A stretch of DNA of 64,000 nt from Gracilariopsis chorda. Taxonomy: Eukaryota > Rhodophyta > Florideophyceae > Gracilariales > Gracilariaceae. The translations under genes were made by a program, and so were the position numbers. The first letter of the stretch is position 1. Each line of letters opens with the position of its first letter. The DNA is taken from positions 551,016 through 615,015 of the forward strand of contig NBIV01000011.1 in NCBI GenBank assembly GCA_003194525.1, in the 5' to 3' direction. Of the stretch, positions 51,716 through 63,169 are shown piece after piece. The notes below the pieces were generated by a model. It did no database searches and was not told the origin of the DNA. It worked only from the letters and a program-made list of their open reading frames with translations.

Positions 51716-54700
51716 TTATCCCACTTGGGCGTTGCACAGCGTAGCTGGGTTTGCGGTACCCGCGCTGCGGTGATATTGGACCACCTTCGAACGAGGGAGG
51801 TGTTCGATGGGTTCCATGGTGTCCCAGCTTGGGTCATATCCGTACCAACGGACGCGGTATCTTACAATGCCTTCCTGATTCCAGGTGTGCCCGACGATTA
51901 GGTCAATCACAAACTCTTGTTTGTATACCTGCCGGCCTTGCAGTGTTATGGTGACCTCGCTTGTCAGGGGTTGCCCGATGGACGGGACATTTCCCCTCAG
52001 GGGTGCGTCAGGATGCAACGTGCCGACTTCGCTCGGAGGATGCGGCGCAGAGTGCTGAATAATATCCCTCATGAGGGTGTCTTCGTGGAATGTTTTCCGC
52101 GTACCGCGATAACTGGGTCGTACCGCTAGTTTGCAGGGGTCCTCCATCCCATGTTGACGGTTGCCGCGTACCGCGGTAATTGGGTCGTACCGCTAGTTTG
52201 CGGGCGTCCTCCGCCCCATGTTGACGGTAGTCCGGTCGAACCGCGAGCTTGAAGGCATCTTGCCGCTTTGGCGGAGTTGTGTAGGTCACTCCCTGGTAAG
52301 GCTTTCCGCGTCGCGTGGTGATTGGTGTGGGGCGCACAATTTCCGTGCATTCACGTGACTCCCACGGCATGTGGCTCTGAACTGCCTCCTTGCGTACTGC
52401 CTCCCTTGGCTTGGGCTTTACACTGTTCGGCTGAGCCGTGCACTGCTGTGTTGGCACCCGGTATCCGGCGGTTACTTCCGGTGCTCCTGTGTGTTGCCTC
52501 AAACTCCCTGATGGGGCGTGGACAGCTGGCGCCGTGGACACCCTGGTTGGAGACTTTGCCTCTAATTGAGGTGTGATGTCTTCCTCAAGAGGTGCATCAT
52601 CCGGGACGACCGGTTTATCCATGGCGACGACGCCAAATTTTTCCGAGACGCTCGGTATATTACCGCGATTGCGCGGAGACTTCGGCACTTCTATCTCCGA
52701 AGTTCGGACAACATTCTCGTTATGAACGGTTCTCAAGTCCGGGGCTGTAGAGCCAGGGACTTGAGTTGCAAGATGTGCATTCCTGCCTTCCTCCCTCAAG
52801 ACGGTCTTTTCACTTTCCAGCGTTGCTGGTTTCCCAAGACGTGCGTTGCCTGCTACCAGCGGTGTGGATGGTGCTGAGGAATCCGTTTTGGCGGGAAATT
52901 CCGTCGACGACGGTTCTGCGACTACACCCTGGTGAGGGGTCTGCGAAACGATATCGCTATCCTGATTCAGGGAATTGCCGTGGTTCAGGGATACGGACTG
53001 CGATGTCGGTCCACTCTCCCGTATCATACGGTGTACCTGCGTCGTGCCGGAACCCTGTGTAGGGCATCGACCTTCCGTTTTTCACGGCTCAAATCCCGTT
53101 CCGACAGTAATAAATTTCCAGCGTGGCGATAGGTCCCCTCCCCCTCCTTAGACGGAGCAAGAGGTGTAATAGTAGGATATCCCGCATGGCGGGTGTAAAT
53201 GCGAGCCGAAGGGGCGGTAGTGTTAGGAGTAGAGAAAGGTCCGTTTGGACCTGAACGATCCGGCCGAGCCGGGGGTTCCGACAAAGTCGGTAAATCTGAG
53301 AGGCCCCGAGTAGGGTGTGGTAGAGTAGTCGGTCTATTTAGTCCAGGGGTTTCCAGCGTTGCTGATTCCCTAGAGACGGGTAGCCCTGTTTCCAGGACGA
53401 CCTCAGACGAGGGAGGAGGGGCAGGTACAACACGATCGCGGGAAATCCGCTCGTGTGCCTTGCCCATTTCCACTACGACAGTGTCGGAGTTAACGGATAC
53501 CACTTTAAACGGTCCATCCCCCACAGGCGAAATCTTGTGACGCTTCTCCCGTTCCGGGTTATAATATTCCTTACTTATAAAGACGTAGGTATTAGCCCGT
53601 ATGCGGGGAGCATTATCTCGTAAACGAGCGTCGAAATCCCGCATGTACGCGGCTTGCGCGCGTTCCATAAACTTTTGCGCTGCGGGGACCAGTTTAGTAA
53701 GCCATTGCTTCCATTCCTGGCGGTAGCGACCCACAGATGGGAAATTGTCCAAGGTGGCTTGGGATTCTAACGCCGTAGGCGGGGGTGGACGACATAGAAC
53801 CAATTCGAACGGTGACACCCCGGTAGTCCGGTGAAATTGTGTATTGTACGCAAATGTTAAAGCATATGCATACAAGTCCCAAGTTTTGGGGTGGTCAGCA
53901 ACGTAGGAATGGAGAGAGGCCAACAAAGTCCGGTTGAAGCGTTCGACTTGCCCATTACACTGGGGATGGTAGGTAGTCGTGAACAAGTTCTTCACGCCTA
54001 CGATGCGACAAACATCCTGGAAGAACTTGGACGCGAACTGCCGTCCGTTATTGGAGACCACCTTCACAGGAGGACCGTAGACAAAACTCCAGTGCATTAC
54101 CAGAGCCTGGGCCACCGTGAAATCGGTTATCCTCCGAAGAGAGACAGTCCGAACAAGCTTTGAAAAGCGATCGGTGATCACAAGTAAGAACTTGTTGCCT
54201 CTCTTTGTAGTGAGGAGAGGTGCGAGAATATCGATTGCGATAAACTCGAGTGGCGCCCTAGCACGGAATAACTTCATGTTCTTCGCGTTCCTGTGGAGCT
54301 TCACCCGGTTCTTCGAGCATTCGGTACAAAACGGCACAGTTGCGTAGCAATCAACCGCCATGGCGGGCCAGTAAAAAGCCCTTCGGAGGGTAAGGTAGAG
54401 CTTTCTCCCACCTACGTGGCCACCGAGCTTCGCACAGTGCGAGAAGATGTAACACCCGCAACTGCAGGGAATGAGGTAAAACAATCTGTGGGCGAGCTTA
54501 GACCAACCGGACGAGGTAGCCTTTATCGTTCACCTCGAACGGGAGGTCTTCGCCACCGTGTAAACGGGCACGAATCCTCATACAGAAGGGGTCACCGAGT
54601 TGTTCTCGGATCAATTCCTCCGGTGAAACCGGTACAAAACTTCCCGGTAAGGGGTTCTCAGTGGTCTCGTGGGATGCGAATAAGTTGTCAAAATCAGCAT

Positions 54701-54742
54701 CCTCATCCCAGTCTTCTGGCCATTCCTCGAACTTCCACTCCG
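51716..54742 (-). pseudogene. Element 1 pol fragment: integrase, linker and chromodomain
   Basis: From right to left on the minus strand: end of the RNase H/integrase connector (DWDEDADFDNLFAS), integrase zinc region (GGHVGGRKLYLTLRRAFYWP, FCTECSKNR) and catalytic core (EFIAIDILAPLL; TYHPQCNGQVERFNRTL). A long Pro/Ser-rich linker follows, then a chromodomain near 51.75-51.9 kb (VIDLIVGHTWNQEGIVRYRV, then YGYDPSWDTMEPIEHLP). The second catalytic Asp of integrase is Asn (SNNG for SDNG). The frame is broken between 52.0 and 53.03 kb and again near 52.15 kb and 54.49 kb. Confidence 0.85.
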
Positions 54743-54744
54743 GG

Positions 54745-55552
54745 TGTGGTGCAATGCCCCAAAGGGGAAAAACACCGAAAGACGTCCGGGATCTTCCTCT
54801 CACGAGGTGAACCCAGTTGGGTAGAGCCCTCCCAAAGGTGTCACGGCGAAGCCGGTTTGTAAGACCAGGGACACCTGTCGCGACTCGCGCAGGGAGGTGA
54901 AGGTGAAGAATCGGTATCCGCGTGAGCGGGGTGTGGTCCTCAGTAGAGGTATGTTTCCACGTAAGTGGGGGTGTGTGAGCGGATGCGCACACGAGGGCCG
55001 CGGATAGCGGGAGGTGCTACCCTAAAAAGGGGAAAGAGGACGGACGAAGTGGGTCGCGAGAGCGACGAGCAGATACGGCAATGCCGGTGGACAGGACTCC
55101 CTATACAGGGCGAAACACCAATATGATTGGAACAATTAGTACTCCCAATGATGGGTCTTCTTTAGATGTGCAAGGGGGGTGAACTTCCGTACACTACGGT
55201 GCTTCCCTCCAAGGAGGAGTTGAGAACACGCGGAGGCGGTAAAGCTCAGAGCCAATTTCCCAAGTTGGGGTCCCTTGTTGGGGAAGGTTTACTGGTGCGA
55301 CGGCAGTGCGCCGTCGCACTAAGTACTAGCTTCCCAGAAATGGGTGTGAAAATAATAAATAAAATTAACTAAAATACTCCACATTCCGTGGCAACATCCA
55401 CTACTGTGGCCAACCGCCAATTGACCCAAAACCGTGTCCCACGTGTCCATACCCACCATTGTGGGGCGTAGTTCATATACACACTACACAACCGATAATA
55501 TCGGGAAAGCGTTCAAGTACCCAGAATCCCTCCCTGAGGGCGTTGCACTTCA
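54745..55552 (-). repeat. 3' LTR of element 2 (LTR B)
   Basis: 808 bp from TGTGGTGCAA to TTGCACTTCA. It contains a CACGTG G-box (55440-55445), an AT-rich box (55349-55378) with TATA-like and AATAAA motifs in the plus direction, and many micro-hairpins at positions matching LTR A. Its left border abuts pol sequence of element 1 (5 bp CCGGG at 54740-54744 is the predicted target-site duplication). Confidence 0.87.
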
Positions 55553-55609
55553 TATCCCCCCCCTTAAGACGGGAAAGCGACCGCGGACGCGGAGGATTCC
55601 CAGACGAAA

Positions 55610-57397
55610 ATGGGTGATAAAAGCGCGTGCTTTGTCTCCGGTTCTCCCGTAAATCCCTCTGCACCAGAGTCATCAAGCACACAAACGACAACAACAGCCA
55701 CCCTCCAAAAGGGAAAAATGAACGACGACAACAATATCAACAACCACAGCCAACCGCCGAGACTTCTCGGGCGATACACCACCGGTTTCCGGTCAGTTCC
55801 CCTGCCTCAGGGCGATCGAAATCCGGTACAACCGGGGAATATGGCTGCGGCAGCCGACCATCCCTTCGCACTACCACCTTCGGTGGTGTCCTCCGGAACC
55901 ACTCCGGTGTCCAACTGGCCAACTTACAACACCCTGGTGGGGCTCAACCCGATGAATCGGAATCACGCGTCGCGCCTGCGCCTTGCCCCGTGGTTTCACC
56001 CGGTCGCCGTCCTCAATGAGGGATTGGTCACCGCTTATGCGGATGGTTCAGACACCCTTCCGGGGGATCTGCCCAGAGCAGTCACCACATCGTGGGATTG
56101 GCGTCACCGGATTGCGATTCCGCGTCACCACCTCCGAAGAAACTCGGGCGAGACCGTCACTGCGGCACAGACCGCGCTGACGCGCATGGCGTATCAACGG
56201 CAGAGCCGGGCTCCATTCGCTGTACCGGTCCCACCGGAGTTTGGCTTCGACGTTAGCTACTTCCGCACTCGCGGGGAGATTGGGTACGGCGAGAACCTGT
56301 TCCGCCTCGAGACCCTCGCTTGGAGGAATTTCCCCGCAGTGCGGCAAGAGGCCCTTTGCTGGGAGCGACCGATTATTCGGGCGGAGTTCAGGTACCTTCC
56401 CCGGCAATACCGGTCCAACTTTCTCCAAAACTTCATCCGCTACGAGCGGCGTTGGCGATCCCGATTTGGGTATTTTATCCCGTATCAGAACGTGGAGATA
56501 GAGCGGATTGCGCCGCCTCACCGACTAGGTCGGTATGTAGCACTCCCCGAGTGGTGGCGCTTCCATGAAGCCTGCCGGGGGTGCTACATAGAACTCCTGC
56601 CGGTACTTACGTACCTCGGTTCGCTGCTCATGCAGGATCCCCGGTCGGGGTTGTGGTCCGTAGTGGTTACGGAGTGGGCGGCCCGCAGTGCGGCTTATAT
56701 CCTCAACGAGGCGTACGACCAGTATCGTCTCTGGTTCCTTCAACCGCGTGTGCGGGCAGCGATCCGAAACCTGGATCTTCGCATCCCCCTTGGGGGCCAG
56801 GCCAACAATGAAGAGGTCCTCCAATTACTTGGGTACATCGACAGCGTTAGCTGGAGTGAGGTCCCGCTGGAGCAAAGCGGTCGTCTGGATGGCGGTAGCG
56901 GTAACACCGGTGGTCCGGGACTCGGTAGAAACACCGCCCTTGCGGGGGATTTTATCTACTTCGACCCCTGGGAGTTCCGGGAAATTTCCTCCGAGGAGGC
57001 GCGCGAGCTTCGCGATACGCCCCGGCATGTGCCGGAAGACCACCCGGTGGGGTACGTCGATTCCGACGACTACTACCGCGCATACGGCGGGGATGACCCA
57101 ATGGTCGATAACGAACCGGAAGAACCCGGGGAGATGGACGTAGAGGAAACCGGCGCTAGCGCGGAAGCTTTCCCAGAGGGGGCATCTCCGGCCGAGCCGG
57201 CTGCTGACCCTTCGGCGGCAAGTGCCGGACCTTCAATCCCCAGCGGGGTGATGGCGAATGAAAACGAAATCATCGCACGTTTCCTCCGGGGTGCCGGTCT
57301 TAGCGCTGCCGAGGTATCGGGGGATGTCACCACCATGGCGGACGCGTTGGCCTACCGCCACGCTGGTGGTTACGCCCCGGACGATGGGGGTGAGTGA
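55610..57397 (+). CDS. Opposite-strand retrotransposon ORF (595 aa), unknown function
   Basis: An intact ORF on the strand opposite to gag-pol, beginning 57 bp inside the 3' LTR and ending 190 bp before the pol stop, so the two genes converge without overlap. A second ATG at 55718 (residue 37) is the one conserved in element 1. The protein has a disordered N-terminus, then a Trp/Arg/Tyr-rich, apparently folded central region (~residues 75-400, e.g. NFIRYERRWRSRFGYFIPYQ, LPEWWRFHEACRGCYIELLP). A Gly-rich segment and an acidic Asp/Glu/Pro region follow (~455-540), then a C-terminal short helical domain (IARFLRGAGLSAAEVSGDV). No envelope, protease or known viral fold is recognisable, and no signal peptide or membrane helix. 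Transcription would need a plus-direction promoter in the LTR. Confidence 0.75.
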   Translation: MGDKSACFVSGSPVNPSAPESSSTQTTTTATLQKGKMNDDNNINNHSQPPRLLGRYTTGFRSVPLPQGDRNPVQPGNMAAAADHPFALPPSVVSSGTTPVSNWPTYNTLVGLNPMNRNHASRLRLAPWFHPVAVLNEGLVTAYADGSDTLPGDLPRAVTTSWDWRHRIAIPRHHLRRNSGETVTAAQTALTRMAYQRQSRAPFAVPVPPEFGFDVSYFRTRGEIGYGENLFRLETLAWRNFPAVRQEALCWERPIIRAEFRYLPRQYRSNFLQNFIRYERRWRSRFGYFIPYQNVEIERIAPPHRLGRYVALPEWWRFHEACRGCYIELLPVLTYLGSLLMQDPRSGLWSVVVTEWAARSAAYILNEAYDQYRLWFLQPRVRAAIRNLDLRIPLGGQANNEEVLQLLGYIDSVSWSEVPLEQSGRLDGGSGNTGGPGLGRNTALAGDFIYFDPWEFREISSEEARELRDTPRHVPEDHPVGYVDSDDYYRAYGGDDPMVDNEPEEPGEMDVEETGASAEAFPEGASPAEPAADPSAASAGPSIPSGVMANENEIIARFLRGAGLSAAEVSGDVTTMADALAYRHAGGYAPDDGGE

Positions 57398-57588
57398 AAC
57401 CTCTGGTCCAGTTTCCTGGTTCTTCTTTCCCTGGCTATGCCAGTTAGTGTAGTGTAGTATTGTGGGGAGCTAGCTGCTCCCCTGAATAAACTTTCCCGTT
57501 TAGAACGGTGCTTCTCGGTTGAGTTCCCCGTCTTCGACGGACTTTGCCTTGTTATCCTTTCCTTTCGCTCTCCGCTCGCGCGGCAACG
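57398..57588. other. Convergent gap between opposite-strand ORF and pol
   Basis: 190 bp with two strong hairpins: CCCGTTTAGAACGG (57496-57509) and CCGTCTTCGACGG (57529-57541). The first is exactly conserved in element 1. It may serve as a bidirectional 3'-end region (inference). Confidence 0.5.
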
Positions 57589-60500
57589 TTACCCAACTTG
57601 GGCATTAACCAGCGTGGCTGGGGCTGCAGTTCCCGTTTGACGGTGGTATCGCTCGACCTGCGACCGTGGGAGGTGTTCGATTGACTCCCACGTATCCCCA
57701 CTGGGGTCATACCCGTACCAGCGCACGCGGTATTGTAGAATACCATCCTGGTTCCAGGTGTGTCCGACAAATCGGTCTACTACGAACTCTCGTTCGTAGA
57801 CCTGCCGGCCGTGCCGGGTGGTGGTTGTACTCCCTTGCGAGGGCTGCCCGCTGTGCGGTATAATGTCCCTTAGCAGGGTGTTCGGCGATAACTCCGACGT
57901 TGCCGTGCGCTGTCCTAGTGGCCGCTGCTCATGCGGGAAAATATCCCTCAAGAGGGTGTGTGGTGTCACGGTTTTCCCCGGCAAGTCATTCCCCATTGGG
58001 GTGTCGTTGTTCCCGTCTTCACGGTAGGCCGGGCGAACCGCCAGTCGGCGGGGGACTTGGGCTCCGCCTTCGCGGTTGAGCTCACGAACCACGAGTTTGC
58101 GGGACGATGACCGCTCCTGCGGGATCGGCATTTCCACAATCCCCTGGGGGGTCCCGTGCGACACGGTGATTGGGTGGCAAACCGCCTCCCTGCCAGGCGC
58201 ACGAGCGCTCTGCACCATACGTTCCGGCGACGCCGTGGTGTCCCCGGCTACTGACGGGTTGCCTGGGGCTAACTCCGGTACACCGGTATTTTGGTCAAAA
58301 TTCCCCTTTGGGGGGTTCTGGGCAGGTGCCGATGACACCCTTTTCAGGGGAATTGCCGCTGAGCGCAGTGCACCATCTCCGTGAGGAGGAGCAGCGTCCG
58401 GTACGACCGGTTTCGAGCGTGCGATGGCGCGCGTTATTCCCGAGTTCCTCAGTTCTTCGCCGCAGCGATGCGGGGGTTGGCGCAAATTATTCCCCGTAGC
58501 GGGGGCTTTGATTCCGTCAACGACGGGAGGCGTTTCCGGTGCTTGCGAGCCAGGGCTTAAAGCTTCGACTGCAGCTTGGCCGCCTTTTTCCCCAAGAGGG
58601 GTGTGGGTATTCCCCTGTGAGGCCGGCGTATCTGGGCGCCCCTTCTCCGCAGGGCGCGGGTCTGATCGACCTGATTGAACCGCTTCCGCGGGGACTTCCG
58701 CCAATGGCGGCTTCGAGGCATCGGGCGATTGCCTTTCCGCTGCTGCGGTATTGGAGTGAGGCTTCTCGTTTTCCCGTGACAAACGGTGTATTTGCCGCTT
58801 TTGCGGGGCCTGCGCGTCTGGTTCCTGTTGCACAGCACTGCCCGGGAACGGGGGATTAGTGTCGCGTGACATACTCCGTGCTCCACGGTCAGTGTTCCGT
58901 ATGTTACGGTGTGTTTCCCGTTGCGACGGTGATATCGTTCCTCGAAAACGAGTGTTCTCCTCCCCCTCCTTAGACGGAGCGGCGGGATAAGGGATAACAT
59001 TCCCCGCCTGGCGGGTATAAATGCGCGCCAGTGGGGCAGACGTGGTAGGGGCGGGCGCTGAGGGGCCCGAATTACCCGGCTGAGCCGGTGATTCCGACAG
59101 AGTCGGTAGGTCTGAGAGTCCCCGGCTGGGGTTTGGTAGTACCGTAGGTCTAGTACTCCCGGATGGTTCCGGTGTTGCAGACTCCGTAGAAACGGGGTTG
59201 CCTGGATCCAGGACTACCTCTGACGAGGGAGGAGGGGCAAGGACAACACGATCACGGGAAATCCGTTCGTGCGTGTCGCCCATCTCTACCACGACAGTGT
59301 CGGTGTTAACAGAGATGACCTTGAGGGGTCCATCCGCTACAGGCGAGAGTTTGTGACGCTTCTCCCGTTCCGGGTTGTAGTACTCCTTCCTGATGAAGAC
59401 GTAGTTATTTGCCCGAATCGGGGGGGTCGTTCCTCGCAAGCGAGCGTCAAAATCCCGGTTGTAAGCGGCTTGGGCCCGTGCCATAGACTTCCGCGCAGCG
59501 GGGACCAGCTTGGAAAGCCATTGCTTCCATTGCTGCGGGTAGATACCCACAGATGGGAAATTGTCCAAGGTATCTTGGGGTTCCAGTGCCACAGGCGGGG
59601 GTGTTCTAGATAGAACCAACTCGAATGGCGAAACTCCGGTAGTCCGGTGTACCTGCGTATTGTACGCGTAGGTCACCGCATCAGCGTAGAGATCCCAATT
59701 CGTTGAGTGGTCAGCGACTTAGGAACGTAACGCCGAGAGTAACGTCCGGTTAAACCGTTCAACTTGCCCATTACACTGGGGGTGGTAGGTAGTCGTGAAC
59801 AAGTTCTTGACATCCAGGATGCGACAAACATCCTGGAAGAACTTGCTCACGAACTGCTTCCCGTTGTCAGAGAGCACCTCCACAGGGGGACCGTAGACAA
59901 AAATCCAGTGCGTCACCAGAGCCTGGGCCACCGTGAGAGCGGTTATCCTCCGAAGAGGGACAGTCCGTACCAGCTTAGAAAAGCGGTCGGTGATGACAAG
60001 TAGGAACTTGTTTCCACGTTTTGTGGTGAGTAGTGGTCCGAGAAGATCAATTGCGATAAACTCGAGTGGTGCCCTTGCGGGGAATAGTTTTATCTTCTTC
60101 GCATTTTTGCGGAGTTTGACGCGATTCTTCGCGCATTCGCTACAAAACTGCACAGTTGCGTAGCAATCCACCGCCATTGCGGGCCAATAGAAATCCCTTC
60201 GCAGGGTTAGGTAGAGTTTCCTCCCACCTGGGTGACCTCCAATGGGGGCGTAGTGTGATAGATGTAACACCCGCGATTGCAGGGAATGTGGTACCACAAT
60301 CTGTGGGCGGGCTTCGACCTTCCTTACGAGGTAGCCTTTGCCGTTTACCCCGAAAGGGAGATCTTCACCACCGTTGATACGGGCACGAGTTCTCGTACAG
60401 AATGGGTCGCCGAATTGTTCTCGGATCATTTCTTCCGGTGATACCGGTACAAAGTTTCCCGGTAACGGGTTCTCAGATTTATCTCGCGATGCGAGTAGTT

Positions 60501-63152
60501 CGTCAAAATCAGCATCCTCGTCCCAGGTTTCTGGCCTAGCCTTGACGGCATATTCCGGATCATCCGGGTCTATAGACATGAAACATGGGACTTCATCATC
60601 CTCCGTTGGGAGTGCTTCCCCACTTGTGGGTAACCGCGACAAAGCGTCGGCCTGGGTGTTCTGCGCACCCTTTTTATAAATGACTTGAAAGTCATATTCC
60701 GCGAGGCGGAGTCTCCAGTGCATGAGACGTCCCGACGGGTCGGAGATATTCATCAACCACCTCAATGAGGAATGATCCGTGTACACGGTGAAGTGAATTC
60801 CCATAAGGTAGGGGCGCAGAGTGGTCATCGCCCATACGACGGCGAGGCACTCTTTCTCCGATACGGAGTAGTTCCGCTCATGAACATTGAGCGAGCGCGA
60901 CCAATAACCAATTGGATTTCGTTCCCCCTCGGGGGTGGTTTGAAAAAGAGCACACCCGACTTGGTAGTCGCTCGAGTCCGTATCTACGGAGTATGGCAAC
61001 CCAAGTTTTGAGAGATGTAGGATTGGTGCTGATGTGACAGCCTCCTTTAAGGAGTTGAAGGCTTCCGATTGCTCGGGCGTAAATATTCCCAGTTTTGGGG
61101 GGTTCCCCTTTCGCAACAACGCGTTCAGGGGCGCTGCAGTATCCGAAAAGTTCGGGATAAACCGTCGATAGACGTTGACCAGCCCCAGAAAGGAGCGCAG
61201 TTCCGTTTGAGTACGGGGTTCTTTCGCCTCAACGAGGGATTTGACTCGAGCTTTCTCGATCGCTAACCGTCCAGGACGGATAATGTGACCCAGATACTTC
61301 CCAGTGTCTGTGAAAAACTCGCATTTCCTCAACTTGAGGGCAATTCCCGCATCGCGGAGTACGGTGAGCACGTCTCGGACGTGAGTGAGATGATCGTCCA
61401 ACGAGTTGGAGAAGATGATGATATCATCAAGGTAGACCAGACAACTCCGCCACTTAAAGCGGTTGAGTAGAATATCTACTGCACGCTGAAAGGTGGCGGG
61501 GGCGTTGGCTAACCCAAATGGCATCCGCTTGAAGCGGTACGTTCCTGCATGGCAAGTGAATGCGGTTTTGTCGCGATCCTCCTGTCTGACAGGTACTTGC
61601 CAATATCCTCAATTGGCATCAAGGGCCGTGAACACGGTGGCGTCTCCAAGGGAGTCAATGCACTCGTCCATACGAGGGATGGGGTACGTGTCCCTAACAT
61701 TCACGGCATTGAGCCGGCGGTAGTCGACACAGAACCTCCAGGTTCCGTCGGCCTTTAAAGCCAGTACAACTGGGGATGCCCAGGGTGATTGAGCGGGCTC
61801 AATCACACCTGCGCGGAGCATCTTGTCCACCTGGGACTGCTCCTCTTCCCGAGCTTTCGGACCTGCCCTGTAAGGGGGTTGTGCAACCGGTCGCGCACCG
61901 GGGATTAAATCGATCCGGTGTTCCGTTGCATCAATCTCGCCAAGCGAGCCATCCCACATTGTGGTGAATTCCCGTAACATAGTACGTAGTTTGTCGCGGT
62001 GCGACTCTGGCACGTGGCTGAAGTCCAGCGCTTCAAGTGCTTTTTCCGGATCAATCCGGTCATTGCTCGATGGAGCATTGTCCTGTGGAACAGGTGTGGT
62101 TCGCAATTCCGAGTTACTCGGTATGTTCGACGCTGAAGTAGCGGTTTCCTCCCCCTCCTTAGACTTGACGTCTTCGGACGGCGGTGCGAACTCCTCAGAA
62201 GAGGTGGTAACTCCGAGTACATCGGCGGCTGTCATCTTCGTTGGCAGCATTCCCATAGGATGGGGGGTGACACTCCCAATTACTTGGTGTTTGACCAGAT
62301 ACTGGGGGTGTTTGCCAAGGTTGGCAATCAATATCCGGAAAGGGACATCCGGGGAAATGGAGACAATTCCATTAGCCTGCGCCAGCTGGGATTTCTCGTA
62401 CAACGAGGCGAGGGGTTGTATAACCCGAAGACCGTGTTGACGGGAATATACCTGCACCCAGACTTGGGACTCAGCCGGTATAGAAACCGAGGCAGCGACG
62501 CGGAGCTTGGTGGACTCGCGGGACGCGGGCGGTGGTTCCTGTGCAGCAGGGAGCGGACCTTGTTTCCCAGAGGACCGCTTTAGCGGGCGGCGAACAATCC
62601 GAACCGACGATCCGTCGTCAAGTTCTACACGCCTGAGGCGGGGCCTGATTGCGTCGACAAATCTGTCGCAGTAATCACATCCCAGTATGACTGGTGCTGC
62701 CAATGAACGGCAAACGATGAAGTCCAACTTCACCACAGAGGTACCAAGTCTCACGACGAGGTCCACTGTGCCCACCGTTTGTAACGGATTGTTGTTCGCA
62801 TCCGAAATGTCGGGGACCGCGTCAGAGCGGATACGCGACCGCACAAGCGGGAGGTAACAATGATTCCACAACAAAGTTGGGGCCTGCACCTGTATCCAGG
62901 GACGGTGAGAAACCTCACCATAAACTGGGGGTCAAGGCCAAGGTCGGCATAGACCTTATAATTGCGCTTGGCCAAGACCAAGACTCTACCGGGAATCCGG
63001 GGATTTTTACTCCGTATCCACGGGCGACGCAACACACCGAGGTGCACAGAGTCCGCGTCAGCGGTGTCTTTCCTCGAGAGGACTTTCACCGGGGAGCGAG
63101 GCGAGGACGCCTCGGGCGCCAACAGCCTCGTTCTTGAGGACGCCTCTCCCAA
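57589..63152 (-). pseudogene. Element 2 pol: protease, reverse transcriptase, RNase H, integrase, linker, chromodomain
   Basis: Minus strand, right to left. Aspartic protease with DTGAGPNF near 62.9 kb is in one frame; its continuation (SDANNNPLQTVGTVDLVVRL, VILGCDYCDRFVDAI) is in another, implying a one-base indel near 62.87 kb. Reverse transcriptase has FCVDYRRLNAVN and YLDDIIIFSN. RNase H has DTDSSDYQVGCALFQ. Integrase has GGHPGGRKLYL, CSECAKNR, AIDLLGPLL, LSDNGKQF and NGQVERFNRTL. A disordered linker of roughly 450 residues leads to the C-terminal chromodomain (VVDRFVGHTWNQDGILQYRV, then DTWESIEHLP). Two in-frame stops interrupt it: TGA at 61606-61608 (Ser expected) and TAA near 59716 (Tyr expected). 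All catalytic residues seen are intact. Confidence 0.9.
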
Positions 63153-63169
63153 AGGGGAGACTCCCTCAG

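Larger units (their letters stand above)
48852..54744 (-). mobile_element. Ty3/gypsy chromovirus element 1, truncated by insertion of element 2
   Basis: Minus-oriented element comprising its 3' LTR (48852-49646), a degenerate polypurine tract next to it, the opposite-strand ORF (49859-51529) and the 3' part of pol (down to the chromodomain at 51.7 kb). It stops abruptly in the pol region between RNase H and integrase at 54744, exactly where the LTR of element 2 begins. Its 5' part should continue beyond element 2, outside this window. In-frame stops and a mutated integrase show it is dead. Confidence 0.85.

Noticed and set aside
54745-55552. LTR B as 5' LTR of element 1 in a tandem array
   Set aside because: It abuts mid-pol rather than a primer-binding site, and the polypurine tract lies on its right side, so it is the 3' LTR of element 2.
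59700-61620. In-frame TGA and TAA in pol as recoded codons or programmed readthrough
   Set aside because: They fall inside conserved reverse transcriptase and integrase motifs at positions where element 1 or the family has Ser or Tyr; ordinary decay explains them.
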